DNA of 64,000 bases from Emiliania huxleyi CCMP1516 (GCF_000372725.1 NW_005202237.1:247662-311661), one strand, 5' to 3'. Counted from the first letter of the stretch, positions 30,085 to 41,416 are shown. Program-made: numbers and translations. Notes: a model not told the origin generated them from the letters alone.

Positions 30085-31447
30085 TCACGCGCCCTCGGCC
30101 CGTACGTAGTCGCCCTGACAGCCGGAGCCGCTGGCGCCCTTCTCTGAGAGGTGGCCGCAAGCCACCGGGCACGTGAAGAGGGTGAGCGCGGCGAGGGTCG
30201 ACACGGCGAAAAAGGCGATGATGGCGTAGCCGACGTACTCGAACTTGTCGTTGATGTCCTTCACCGCCAACCAGAACGGTCCCTCGAGGTGCCTCGCCTT
30301 TTGGACGCAGCCGAGCACCTATTACGGCAAGTCTCGCGCTCTGCGGATCTCTGCGGATCTCGCCGTCGCGGGTCCGCGCGACAACCTCCAGGGCACCGAC
30401 AACGAGCGCGATGAGAGAAGAGGTGGCGGTGAGGTACAGGTTGAAGAGCCGGCGGCGGCCAGCGCTGATGCCGGACCCAGACCCGCCCTTGGCGGCAAAG
30501 CCGTACGCCCAAGACATGAGGAGCCCGTCGAGCGTGTCCACTAGCGACATGCCCGTGGCGAAGAGGAGCGGGAGGAGGAGCGTGGCGGCGGGCGGGATGC
30601 CCTGGGACGGGCTCATGCCTGCGAGCGCAAGGAGTGCGATCTCGCTGCTGGTCTCAAAGCCGAGGCCAAAGAGGAAGCCAAGCAGCAGCATCTTCCACTC
30701 GCTGTCGATGGTCTTTAGCAGCCCGCCACAACACCGGACAAAGAGGCCGCCGTGCGAGTGCTCGCCCGCGCCCTCGCCGCTTCGTGTTTGGGCGCACGAG
30801 CCGCTCAGGCTGATGAGGTTGGCCGTGCCAATGGCGAAGAGTACGACGGCGCTCACGATCTGGCTGACTAGTTCCCCCACGCCCTTTGCAGCCTTGAAGT
30901 GCTCCTGTGGTGAGAGCGATGGTGGCTTAGGTGGCGGGCTGAGCGGCAACGAGCAAGAGCAGTGGTGGCTCAGGTGGCGGGTTGGCCGGCGACGGTAGTG
31001 AGGCCGGCGGTGGCGAGGGCGGTGGCGACGGGGGCGACGAGCCTGAAAGTACTGCGAGCCGAATGCGGTGAGCAGGCAGATGAGCCCGACGACTGAGGAG
31101 TGGCCGAGCGAGAACCAGAGCCCGGTCAGGAGCGGCTGGCGGCCGTCGGCGATCAGCCGCCTGGTGACGTTGTCGATGGCTGCAATGTGATCCGCGTCCA
31201 CGGCATGCCGCAGGCCAAAGGAGAGGGCTAGCACTCCGGCCGGCACGAGGGGAGGGTACGACTGGCCGACGACGAGCAGGAGAGTGATGGCGATGGCGTT
31301 GGCCGCGGCGAGGAGCAAGGTGATGTGCAGCGCGCGCGCCTTGATCTGAGGCGCGGTCAGGAGGCCATCCTCGAGTAGGCCGCGTGCGTCGACTGCCATA
31401 CCGTTGTGTCGACGTGGACGTGCGCAGTGTTCCCGGTGTGTGCTCAT
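30085..31447 (-). CDS. NiCoT-family nickel/cobalt transporter
   Basis: First in-frame ATG at 31447; a second at 31399 would start MAVDARGLLEDGLL. The family signature RHAVDADHIAAIDNVTR (HX4DH type, metal binding in helix 2) is followed by GLWFSLGHSSVVGLICLL, LLLGFLFGLGFETSSEIALL and GMSLVDTLDGLLMSWAYGFA, all in conserved NiCoT order. About eight hydrophobic helices are present. The protein imports Ni2+ or Co2+, for example for urease or cobalamin enzymes. Introns: 31042-30905 (GC-AG, YFQ to EHFKAAKG) and 30385-30319 (GT-AG, GALE to VLGCVQK). The last exon encodes a terminal helix, VGYAIIAFFAVSTLAALTLF, with the stop at 30085-30087. Membrane location (plasma membrane or organelle) is not evident. 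Confidence 0.88.
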
Positions 31448-32849
31448 ACCAGCCACTGATAGTCGTTACGGAGCTGACTTGCACGCTTGGAGCACGCTTC
31501 TGCAGGACGGGACTTCCGAAAGGCCGCGGCTACAAGGTTTAGGGTGAGGGCGGGGGGGGGGGGGGGGGCGTCGAGTGTGTTGTTGTCTATCTACGTGCAC
31601 GGCGATGTTTACGAGCGTCACTTTGTACCCACCCCCTCTACTTCGTGGGGACCCCCCCGCCGGTCGGTGGTCTGCCCCCGAGGTGGACCGGACCCCCCCT
31701 CCGGTCGGTCGCTCTCTCGGCGGCGGGAGGTGTGACGACCGACCCCTCGGTCCGTGTCCTTGTGCCGTGAGCCCCCTCAACGCTCTCTCCCCCTCCTCGT
31801 CTTAGCGAACCCAACCGCCACACCACAGGCTTCGAAATCGCCGGTTTTCGCTATGCAAACTAGTTACGCAACGAAGGAGGCTCGAGCCAGCCCGACTCAC
31901 ATACGTGTATGTGGAGCATCCACGCGGCGTAGTTAGGCCTGATTGTGCTTGCCGTCGCTCTGACCTCTGTACAATCTCTGTGGCAGCGCTCCACACTCCA
32001 GTTCTACACAGTACGCGCGCATCGTCCCTTCCGATGAAAATATACTTGCCAGCGCAGATTTGTGATCGAGACACATCGCCTCCGCCCTCACCGCACACCG
32101 GGCTCACATCGGCTCGACGTGGGCGGGGACATTGACGAGCTTGTGTTCCGACCCAACGTTAACTTCTCTAGACACTAGAGCGCAGCCGCTCCGGACGAGG
32201 AGTGATTACACGGGGGGAGAGGGCGCTTTTGTGCCTCTAGTATTTCGAGAGACTAATTTATTCACAGCTGCGGCGAGCGTGTGCGGTGTGACCCACGAAC
32301 CAACCTGACCGACCCTCCCCCCCCCCCCCCCCATGGCCATGGCCCATGCATCGGTCTGCGCTCCGAGTCCGACCGACCGGACCCCCCCTCCGGTCTGCGG
32401 TCTTCCGCGGCCGTCGACCGGACCCCCCCCTGCGGTCGGTCGGTCTGCGCCTGGTCTGCGCTGGGCGCTCAAACCCTAGCTCAAACCACGAAGTCGGCCT
32501 GTTCACTACCTGTTCACTACAAGATGACGCTAACATTAAGGATTCTTTTCGCCTGGCTGTGTCGTGCCTGTCGGCTGTGTGAGAGAGAAAGGGAGTGTGT
32601 GTTGGGTTGGTTGGGAGACTCTCTTCTCTTGGTTGGTGGGTGGGTGGGGGAGGCTCTGAAAGAAAAAAGAAAAAAGTGTTACTAAAAATCTCTTTTGAAA
32701 GAAAGAAAGGAGGAGACATCCCCGAAGAGGAAAGCGAGGCCAGTCAGTAAGTTTGTTTATCTTCGTGCGCGCCAGTCCCATGCCCAGTTAAATAAATAAA
32801 ACCGACACGCCAAACGAGGGGTGGGAGAAGGACAGGGTCCCCACCTGCA
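31448..32849. other. Repeat-rich intergenic region
   Basis: Contents: a G-run (about 31552-31568), a C-run (about 32316-32331), several copies of GACCGGACCCCCCCTCCGGTC-like partial palindromes with GGTCGGTC flanks (near 31685-31710 and 32375-32445), and family-2 repeat sequence at 32800-32855. No supported gene. Confidence 0.45.
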
Positions 32850-33913
32850 CGAGTAAAAGAAAGAAAGAAAGAAAACAGACAACCCAAGGGAGGGATGGGA
32901 GGACGGCACGCCGCCACCACACAGGGATTTTAAGGAGAGGTGTGTGGTGCGCTAGCCGTCGCCCACCCTAGGGAGTCTGCCTCTTCCTATCTCTATTCGC
33001 AGTCTCTCTCCGATTCTCGCTGCAACCTTCATGCCACCTCGCGGTCGTCCCACTCTCGTCGTTCTCTCCCTTGTCATTTCCTCCTCTGTCGCGTCGTTCC
33101 CTTCTGCCTCGTCCTGTGACGCCGCCGCCTGCCGGTCCCTTGTTCTCGCGGCTTCTTTCGCCTTTCGGCGCAACTCCGTCCTCCTCGCGGCGTATCCTGG
33201 CCCCTCGAGTCTATCGAGCTCCCCTCGCGCAAGGACCACGTTTCTGACTCCCACTCCGATCATTTGCCTACAGGTCATATTGTTGCTCAGGTCCACTCTC
33301 TCTTCGAACACTCGTGCCTCTACGGATGATGCCGGCGCTGGGGTCCCCTTCGGATGCATCGTGACATCTGACAACTGGATTTCCACTGGTTCGTCCTCCT
33401 CGGAGTCATCTTCCCCGTCCTCCTTCCGCTCGGCTCTTCGCTCGGTACGTTCGGTGTGGCTCACCCTCCATGCCGTGAACAGGCGCTTTATCCACCCTAT
33501 ATTCTTCTCTCGTTCCTCTGCCCGTGCCTTGGTCTTGTCGTTGTTTCGCACCCATGTCTGTATGGCAATCGAGGCTGCCTTCCCCACTACCTGTAGTTCA
33601 CTCGTCACCTCTCCCGCGAGCGGCCCTTCTCTTTCTTTCGGGTATGCATGGAGTCCGTGAGTGCGGGTAGCGTGCAGGCAATCACGGGCGCTATTTTGTC
33701 GTACTCCTCTTCGGCGAGCGCTCCAAATCTAGACCCTTTCGCCTTTAAGGAGGCTGCCCTCGCTCGTCTCAGGAATGTGGCGGTGTCTTTTGAGTCCGGC
33801 GCCTCCCGTTCAACTCTTGCTGTCGCCCTCGCTGTGTGTTTGTCGAGCTTCCGCATGAAGTGACGCGCCTCTTCCTTATTTCCAGCGCAGCTGCCGCTCA
33901 GTATGTGCGCCAA
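32850..33913 (-). mobile_element. LINE-like retroposon with decayed ORF (copy B)
   Basis: The longest family-1 copy. On the minus strand one reading frame runs from about 33913 to 33605 (including FLRRARAASLKAKGSRFGAL). A second continues from 33608 to 32952 (including AIQTWVRNNDKTKARAEERE and IGWIKRLFTAWRVSHTERTE), ending RVGDG. Then comes a 3' UTR and a (TTTC)n tail at about 32856-32875. The two frames look like one coding sequence broken by a frameshift. The product is very charged and helical. I cannot name a domain, and no reverse-transcriptase motif is in this part. Copies A and C share only the 3' end. Confidence 0.5.
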
Positions 33914-35683
33914 CCTGCACGAGTAGAATCTTGGCAGCGAAAATTCTTTTCTTTAGCAGGCCTTGTTCGCGGGCTTTGCGCGCACCAAGGACTCAGAGCT
34001 CGCGCCACCCTCCGGACGCCCATATGCGCCAACTCGACGAGGAGGCTGGCGAAGAGAGCTGCGTTATTATCAAGCAAGACTGCAGCAGCGGCGGATGACG
34101 ACCGGGCGGTTGTGGTCGCGGCGGGAGTGCTCCGCCTCTGGTACGCGTGTGCATGGCGATTCCAGGCCCGCTCCGCCTGCCGACCACGTTGCTGCTCTGC
34201 TTCGGCAGCGCTTACGCCATCGTCCACGTCTGCTCCTTTGCGCTGAGTGCGGCGCTCTAGGGTCAGTCGGCAGCCTTGCAGCGCCAAATGATGTGACCAC
34301 GCCCAATCGCTCTCCTGCGGCGCGTGGTCCTGAGCGCACGCGCTGTGCCCGGCGCACTTTTCTCGCTACGCGGTAGAGGTCTTCGGTTTTCGGTCCGTCG
34401 CTCTGAAAGAGCCTCGCCCACCTTGACAAGGCGCCGAGGCCGTTCAGGAATGGGGCATTTTTTTTTTTGAATTTTGTCACTGACAGAAGGACCTTTGGAC
34501 TGTCCAGTGCATTTCGGTTCCCCCCAAAATCCAGAAACATCATACACATATAGCCGCGCGCCGCATATCTAGAGTGCGCCAGCACGACGCGGCGAGGGGA
34601 AACGGCGCAGCTCCCTCCGCGCTCTCTCTGGTGCATGTCTGTGGGACTAACTCTCTCCGAATATGGCTTCCTCTGAACACGCCGCGCCCGACGGGGCCGG
34701 CGCGCCCCGGCAGGTCCGTCCCAGAAAATCGCTGCCTCCCTCCCCTGAGTCCCGCCTTTGGCCGCGGCTCCAAGCTCGGGCTGGGGAGGGAAGGGGGGGG
34801 GGGGGGNNNNNNNNNNNNNNNNNNNNNNNNNNNNNNNNNNNNNNNNNNNNNNNNNNNNNNNNNNNNNNNNNNNNNNNNNNNNNNNNNNNNNNNNNNNNNN
34901 NNNNNNNNNNNNNNNNNNNNNNNNNNNNNNNNNNNNNNNNNNNNNNNNNNNNNNNNNNNNNNNNNNNNNNNNNNNNNNNNNNNNNNNNNNNNNNNNNNNN
35001 NNNNNNNNNNNNNNNNNNNNNNNNNNNNNNNNNNNNNNNNNNNNNNNNNNNNNNNNNNNNNNNNNNNNNNNNNNNNNNNNNNNNNNNNNNNNNNNNNNNN
35101 NNNNNNNNNNNNNNNNNNNNNNNNNNNNNNNNNGTACTCCTTGGGGGGGAGAAAACGAGGGCATAACGGCGGAGAGGCGTGCGGAGGCGGTGCCTCCGCG
35201 CCCGACTTGGAGTCGCGCATGTCTGAGAGGTTGACGTTGACCGCCGAGGAGGCCGAGGAGCAGTTGCTGCCGCCAGCGGGTTAGGGCGAGGGAGGGGACA
35301 GGGCTGAGAGAGGTGGTGTGTGGGACGCGTCGCAAGGCGGCCTCGCTGCCGCGCGGGGCTGGGCGCGCGCGTGCGACCCGGAGTGCGCCGCTCGCCCCCC
35401 CCCTCCCCCCCTCCCCCCTCCTTCCCCCCGCCACACACACACACCCGCCCCACCCCTTCCCTGCAGTGTGCGCGGTGCACCTGACCATCACCGACGCACA
35501 CGAGGCGTGAGAGACGACGGACTGCGCGTGCGAGGCGTGCGAGGTGGCCGACGACTGGAACGATTTGACCGACGCGTGCCTGCGAGCGCGGGACCTGCAC
35601 TGAGACGGGCGGGATGCGGCCATTCTGAGGGCCGCGGCGGCCCGGCGCGCACGAGTCAGTCTCTTCTGACGATGAGGCGTCGT
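33914..35683. other. No confident gene; contains a 327-N gap
   Basis: Minus-strand ORFs here (33898-34287; 34263-34547 with GPSVSDKIQKKKCPIPERPR) are partly protein-like but have no start or domain I can support. A plus-strand cysteine cluster near 35520-35600 (DCACEACEVADDWNDLTDAC) is noted without a gene call. Confidence 0.35.
34807..35133. other. Assembly gap (327 N)
   Basis: A run of 327 Ns preceded by a 13-base G run. The non-round size suggests a gap estimated from linked reads. Confidence 1.
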
Positions 35684-36301
35684 TCAGGTTGCTCTGCCGC
35701 GGCGCCTGGTACCTGCGCTTCGTCTTGCGCGCCGGCGGAAGCTTGACCACAAACTCCTTGCTGCACTCACACCGGACGGTCGTCGGCGTGTCGTCCGGGA
35801 GCACCGCAGTGAGCCTCGCGCCACACGCTGGGCAGACGAACATGGCTGGGAAGTGGCCACTCGGGAGTGGCCCTCGGACGAGCAGGCCCCGGTCCGGGTC
35901 CTCGTTCTCGCGCGAGCACGGCCCGGAGAAGAGCATGCTGGTTGCAACCAGCCCCCGTCCACAATAGCAGTGCCCGGGCGAGAGAGCGCGACCAACAAAA
36001 GCGTGATTTTTTCTTGCTTTGCAGCCAACTCCCTCGCAGCCGAATCGCTCTCTGCCGCCTCCCTTGCCATTGACTCTTGCCGCCACCTCCTCTCCGCCCG
36101 CCTCGCCTCCGTCTTCGCTGCTCTCCTTGCCTCCGCCGTTCTCCTCGCCGCTTGCCTTGCCTCAGCCTCCGTCGCCCTTCGCGCCTGCTCCCTCGCGTCA
36201 GAGAGAGAGAGATTTTTAGCAATGTGTGTGTTTGTTGTCGCGTCAGTCCTACGCTGTAGAGCTTCGCGTACAAGTCTTGTGGGGATATATATCCGCTGCA
36301 T
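35684..36301 (-). CDS. Putative coiled-coil plus zinc-ribbon protein, unknown function
   Basis: ATG at 36301 opens MQRIYIPTRLVREALQRRTD and a long Arg/Ala/Glu coiled coil (ARRTAEARRAAKTEARRAER). About 100 bp further a different frame, from ATG 35936 or earlier, encodes a zinc-ribbon-like FVCPACGARLTAVLPDDT and RCECSKEFVVKLP (two CxxC/CxC pairs) and a basic stretch ARKTKRRYQAPRQ. I infer they are exons of one gene with an unplaced intron near 35940-36010. The 3' end is not defined; the frame stays open toward the N gap. The family is not recognised; a nucleic-acid-binding role would fit. Confidence 0.35.
   Translation of the reverse strand: MQRIYIPTRLVREALQRRTDATTNTHIAKNLSLSDAREQARRATEAEARQAARRTAEARRAAKTEARRAERRWRQESMAREAAESDSAARELAAKQEKITLLLVALSRPGTAIVDGGWLQPACSSPGRARARTRTRTGACSSEGHSRVATSQPCSSAQRVARGSLRCSRTTRRRPSGVSAARSLWSSFRRRARRSAGTRRRGRAT
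36193..36246. repeat. 36-bp insert flanked by 9-bp direct repeats
   Basis: TCGCGTCAG occurs at 36193-36201 and again at 36238-36246, flanking 36 bp with the core AGAGAGAGATTTTTAGCA. The same core lies inside the 50-bp insertion at 24540-24589. Confidence 0.6.
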
Positions 36302-37562
36302 TCAGCATAAATGCCTTTGCATAAATGAAGAGGAAGATCACTTGAAAAGTCTGCTAACAAACCTAAAACTTGAAAATTTGGCCGAAATTGCGTCGACGAG
36401 CGCGCCTCTCTCTTGCCATGCTGCCACTCTGCACTGCGTCATTGGCCTGGGCGTCGAGCACGCGCGGCGGCATCGGGCACGAGGCGGCGGCGTGGTTCAC
36501 CACCAACTCTTCGCCACTAAGATTGCTCGGGCATCCTCCGACAGCGAGCGATGGCGGATCAGCGGTGAGCGCAAGCGCTTCCTGCAAGAGCACTCGGCCA
36601 TCGTCACGAGACGCAACTTTGCCATCTTCGGCTACAACGCGCAGGCGCCCCAGTAACAGTTTGAGTAGGGACGGGCGGAGGGAGGCGGGCGCTAAGCACG
36701 GACTACTACGTGCCGGAGGTTCGAGGACGACTACTCGCCGCCTGGGTCGCTCGGGGCGCGCGGCTCCGTCGAGGACCGGGCGCGCCCCCCACCCGGCGCG
36801 GCGTGTAGGTCCCACTCTGACGCAAAAAGAGGGGAGGCACGGACGATAGCCCAATCCATCATCCATCAACTACATTCATCTTCTGGTGCTTAGCCCCGTG
36901 CAACAGCGGTCCGGCAGGCTGCCCCCAAGGCCCCCCGGGCCGCTGCGGGTTTGGGAGTTATGCTTAGGCACAGCTTCGGCGATGGCAGCCCCTGCCTCTC
37001 TGGGGGTTGCATCACTGGCGCCCTCCCGCCCACAGTACGGCCACTGCCATCGCGGAGCCGCGAGGCGCGTCCGCTGCTGCCCATTCGCCACCCTTGTCCC
37101 GCTCGGTCACCGTCATCCCCGTCACGCTCCGGCTCGCACAGCTCTCTGGGGCTGGCTGCGCGCAGCGAGAGCCGCCCTCTCACCCACGGCCGTGTGCGTT
37201 TGCCCGCAGGCTCGTCGAGTACCGCGCCGACGGGCCCGAGCGCCGAGAGGCGCGTCTTTGCGGTTTTTGTGTGTGCCTTCGTGTTTTCTTGTTTTTTACT
37301 TGACCGCGCAGCCGGCGCGAGACTCTCCCGCGTCCGGGGTGTCCACAAGACCTCGCGCCGCCGCCGCCGCCGCCGGGGCGGGGACCTCTCACACTCGCTC
37401 TCTCCGGAGAGCGAGAGCGTCTCACTCTCCAGTCTGCGCCGCAGAGAGAGAGCCGCGGGGCGTTTTTTATGCAAACGTGCACACGGGACGGCCTGCACAG
37501 CCTCTAACTATGTTCGGACTGTCGCGAGGACTGGACACCAGAGAGAGCGACACCCGCCAGGC
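36302..37562. other. No confident gene
   Basis: A plus-strand ORF ends at 36656 with protein-like residues (RKRFLQEHSAIVTRRNFAIF) but has no recognisable domain. The remainder to 37562 shows only GC-driven open frames on both strands. Confidence 0.35.
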
Positions 37563-38793
37563 CTACAGACCAAACATGCCTCGCACCGCGTCGGCAGCTG
37601 ACGAGCCACCCTCAGGCTTGGGCTGGTCTACGCTGCGGTGCGCGCGAGGGCCTGCGGTCGCCGACTTCTTTGCGGCGAGGCGCCCGATTTTAGCACGATA
37701 TGCGTCGGGCTTGTAGCGCGCACCGTAGACCAGCAGCATCACGGCAGATTTCGGTCGCTTGCTGATGGCGGTGCCCTTCCCTCCTTGATGCTGGCGCAGA
37801 CGGCCTGGTTGCGAGTTGCGCGCCTCAATGGCCTGGCGCTCCATCGTATCGAGGACGTCGGCGAGGCTGATGGCCTCGTGCGTGCAGACGGCCATGCCGA
37901 GGGGCACAACCTCCTCAACCTCGCTCACGTAGTAGTCCTGCTCCCGCGGACGGTGCTCAGGCGGGTCGCCCTCGAGGCGGAAAATCCGGCCGAAGGTGGG
38001 CTCGGGGGGGATTTTGCCATTCTTCTTGAACCCGTGGATCGTGAATGCATGCTTCCCGACGTAGTCGAAGTCGCCGGCCAAGGCGCCGAACGCCCTGCCG
38101 GCCATCACCGCGTCCACCATAGCCTGCGCAGCGAGCGGGGCGGCGGCGGCGCGCGTGAGGGGCGGCGTCAGCGTCGCGGCGCGTCAGCGTCGCGGCGCGA
38201 GGGCGGCGCGGGCGCGGCGCGGGCGCGGCTTGGCTGCGCGGGGGCGCGGCTTGGCTGCGTGGCTGCACCGCGGCGGGCGGGCGCGCAGGCGGCGTGCTCG
38301 AGCGGCCGGGCGGGCGGCGTCGCGCCCGCTTCGGGTCACTCGTACGGATCGTGTGCAGCTTGAAGTTCTCTTGCCGCATGCGTCCCAACGCCCGGATGCA
38401 GTCCGATTTGCGGTTCGGCGCGGCGTCTGAGCGCGTATTGATCCCCTGTGAGAGCAGGATCTTGCCCTGCTCTGTGTCACGGAAGGTCTGCACCTCGCTT
38501 TTCGCCTCTGCGTCCCGCTTCCGCTTGCGCGAGTCCTTGCTGCGGTCGTAGTCTCTCTTGTCGATCCTGGCAGCCTCGCCCGCCTCCCAGACGGTCAGGC
38601 ACTCCCCAGGGACATCTGCCGCCTTGAGCCACCGCGCTTCCTCATCCTCCTCCACGCGGCACAAGTAGTCGCGATGGCCGCCTGTGCGCCGGCGGTCGTC
38701 GAACACGTGTACGACGGTCTCGCCCTCCGCAAGCTCCCCCACTTCAGTGAACGTCGAGGAGTTCGATGCGGCACCCTGGCTCAGAGGTGGCAT
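37563..38793 (-). CDS. Unknown two-exon protein, chromodomain-like N-terminus
   Basis: ATG at 38793; exons 38793-38326 and 38123-37563; stop at 37563-37565; 342 residues. The N-terminal part GHRDYLCRVEEDEEARWLKA then ADVPGECLTVWEAGE is reminiscent of a chromo-like fold (inference from pattern only). It is followed by a basic stretch, KDSRKRKRDAEAK. The second exon has GDFDYVGKHAFTIHGFKKNG and REQDYYVSEVEEVVPLGMAV, not recognised. The intron is GC-AG (KR|GCGCGAC to CGCAG|GCTATG, 202 nt) and is full of short GCGTCGCGGC and GCGCGGCTTGGCT repeats. It sits downstream of, and in line with, the retroelement fragments at 39-41.3 kb, so it could be a captured or domesticated element gene. Confidence 0.5.
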
Positions 38794-38981
38794 GAGGGCC
38801 TGCAGAAGGCGCCTGCCAGAGCGGGCTCGAGGTCACAAATTGGACACGAAAAGCGAGCTTCGCGCTTTTTCTTTTTACGTTGCTCGCAGTAGTCCTCATT
38901 GCATATTGCATGTGGGTGAACAACGCCATCCCCATGGTAGAGCACTGCTCTCGGCCGAATTAAACAAAAGAGTCCTCTCTC

Positions 38982-39485
38982 TCACTCGCAATCTGCGGAA
39001 TCACCCAACACCTCCCAATACGGCGCGTCGTCCGCTCCCAGCACCTCGGTCTGCATGTCGCCGTCCTCGTACACGACCGTGTGCGCCCCCGTCGCCTCGT
39101 CCCAGCCCTGCACCACACCCACATAGAAGCGGTCGTCCCCCGGCCAGTACACCCTCACCCGCCGCCCCACAAGCGCCTCGCGCTCGGTATCCCCCCGCCG
39201 CCGCTCCACAACCGCACCCGCGTGCACCACTCCCTGCCACGGCACATTCAGCACACACAATGACCCAGACATCTTTGCACGCACATGCACCATCCCCCCC
39301 TCCACCTTGACGACACGTCCCAACTGGCACCGAAACCGACCCGACCCGCGATCGGACACGTGGGGATAGTGCTTCACCCACACCCAGTCCCCCGTCGCCA
39401 CCCGTGGCATCCCCTTCCCCAGTTTGGCGCGCAGCCCCAGCGCACGCACAAGGTCCACGTTGCGCCGCTCCAGCGACTGTCCCTT
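38982..39485 (-). pseudogene. Retroelement pol C-terminal fragment (integrase-end-like plus Tudor-like)
   Basis: A minus-strand frame without an ATG encodes LRAKLGKGMPRVATGDWVWV, resembling the end of LTR-retrotransposon integrases where a basic GD-V-V segment precedes a small beta barrel. Then comes VGRRVRVYWPGDDRFYVGVV with HTVVYEDGDMQTEVL, a Tudor/PWWP-like pattern. The stop is at 38982-38984. It abuts the endonuclease-like frame upstream with a frame change near 39485, so the join is chimeric or deleted. Confidence 0.5.
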
Positions 39486-40101
39486 GGCCTGCGACCCAAA
39501 CCAGAGACTCCATGTTTTTTTTCATTCTGTCGACTGTGTCGTGGTATGTCTCTCCGGGGTGAGACTCTATTTTGTCTTTTGGGATGAGGATGGCTGTGCC
39601 TCCCCTTTGGTGCTGGCTGTTGTTCGGCCCGATTGTGTAGAGGGGGACGGCGAAGAGTTCGAAACCGGAGGTGCTCGCCTTGCGTTTGTAGTCTTCGACT
39701 TTTCGGATGCCTGTCTCCTGGAGGAATATGGCGGTGATTGGCCGTGCTTTGTGCTCGTCTTGTATGGCTAGGAGTATCTGCTCCCATCTGGGTAGCCCTC
39801 CGATGCCTCCGAGATTTTTGGTGATAAATCTGCTCGGGCCCGGGTTGGGCTCGATTCCTTCCTCTGTCAGGTCGCGCTTCCAGGCCTCGGCGAGAGTGTG
39901 GGTCGCACGAGGGGTGGTCTGCTCGGCGTGTGGATCGAATGTGGCCTTTTTGGCGTCTCTAGATCCGTCCTCGTACTCGGCGGTGGTGGGGAGGGCGATT
40001 TGTGAGGTGGCGGGGCGTATGCTGCCTGTCTGCGTGTTCGCCTGTAAATGCTTGACGGGTGCGGGCCCCACTGTTGCTCGATTCAATCGTGCGCCCCCCT
40101 C
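39486..40101 (-). mobile_element. Non-LTR retrotransposon ORF2 start: 2A-like motif plus truncated AP-endonuclease domain
   Basis: The frame reads KRDLTEEGIEPNPGPSRFIT, where GIEPNPGP fits the 2A-like consensus D-V/I-E-x-N-P-G-P except for the first residue. Endonuclease/exonuclease/phosphatase-like segments follow: ITAIFLQETGIRKVEDYKRK and QHQRGGTAILIPKDKIESH. The domain is cut off near 39486; no reverse transcriptase remains. No ATG precedes the motif: the frame is continuous with ORF1 upstream but separated by TAA, GCC, TAG, TGA. Confidence 0.65.
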
Positions 40102-40110
40102 TCACTAGGC

Positions 40111-41283
40111 TTACAACAACTTGATGAACCGCATTCGCGCCTTCTTCCTCAAGCACATCCTCCCCGAGGTGCACAAGTATTTTTTCGACGCGCTCGACTG
40201 CATCCGCGACGACCTCTCGCCGCCGTCGACCACGGGCGCCGCAAGGCCGAGGGGGGTGTCAACGTCGTCCTCGCCCGAGCTCGAGCCCTTGTCTGAGGGG
40301 GGGCCGGCCACGCCGTTGTCTGAGGAGGGGCCGGCCACGAGCTTGTCCACAGGCTGCGGCACTGGCCGCCACTTGTTCTGCATCAGCAACCTCTGGCGCA
40401 GGTCGGCGGCGAACTGCGACTCCGCCTCGGGAGCGGCCTTTCGCGCCACCTCAGCGTCTCGCAGCCGGCGTAGCAGGGCCTCACGCTTCACCGGCTTGAC
40501 GGTCGCCAGAATGGAGACAGCGAGCTTCGATCGGCCGTCGGCCCGCGCTCCATGGACGAGACGCGACCCCGGCGCATCTGGGTCGCGCAGAAGCCGCACC
40601 ATCAGCCGCTGCCGAACGACATCGTCCCATGGCTCGGGCGCCTCCGAGAGGTCTTGCCACACGCCCGACGTGAAGCCGCTCATCAGGCAGCTCTCGATAA
40701 TCTGCGCCTCCCCTGGGTTGCGCCACAAGTCGACGCGCTGACGCGTCAGCAGGTTCACTTTGCGGTGCTTCACCGCCGCCGACACGGACTGAGCACTCTC
40801 GAGAGGAGCAAACGACATGACCGTGCAGCCCCAGATGCTGTGGTTCCAGACAAGAGCCTCGTTGCACGCAGTCGCTGCGGCCTTGGACTCGTGGTACGAC
40901 CGCGCTCCGGCGGCTGAGCGGTCGCCTCCCACCAGCAGGCGCAGGTCAACGTGCCCGCCAAGGGCGTTGTCCCACGTCAGCATGACGACGTAGCCCTCGG
41001 CCTCCTCCTTGTAGATCGCCGCGGTCGACGCCAGATTTGGACACGCGGCTCGGAACTCGGGCGACTTGAGCGCTTCGCCCAGCTGCATGCGGACACGGCC
41101 GACAAGCTCGGCGCGTTGTGGGTCCCTGAAATAGCACAGCTTCACCGCAAACCGGTGGGCGGTCTGCATGGCGAACAGGACCTCCCTGAGTGGCACCTGA
41201 ACGAGATCACCTTGCTGATCGATGTAATCGATCAGGGGTCCTGTCTCGTCGGCTTCGTACCAGAGATCCGATTCAGACGCCAT
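40111..41283 (-). mobile_element. Retroelement ORF1, 390 residues, unknown fold
   Basis: ATG at 41283 (MASESDLWYEADETGPLIDY), intact to TAA at 40111-40113. Features seen: LREVLFAMQTAHRFAVKLCY, YVVMLTWDNALGGHVDLRLL, CNEALVWNHSIWGCTVMSFA, and a charged helical C-terminus ending KKARMRFIKLL. No zinc knuckle or recognised gag domain. It is assigned to the element because it sits just upstream of, and in frame with, the 2A/endonuclease ORF. It could instead be an independent host gene. Confidence 0.5.
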
Positions 41284-41416
41284 TTTGTGCGGAGGGCAAA
41301 AAATAAAAAAAAGAAAAAGCAGGGCGCAGCTCAAGGCGTTGTGAGGGAAAAGGTTTGGGTGTACGAGTAGTTGTAGATCCCTGGCGTGGACGGTTTTTTT
41401 CGCGGTATCCGGGGGG

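Noticed and set aside
33605..33608. GTGA stop/start overlap between two minus-strand ORFs, like bacterial translational coupling
   Set aside because: The start is GTG, the context is eukaryotic, and one coding sequence broken by a frameshift explains it better.
36370..36660. Plus-strand VIGLG segment as the missing Rossmann exon of the 41.4-kb dehydrogenase
   Set aside because: It lacks the G-x-x-G continuation and the following residues do not fit the family.
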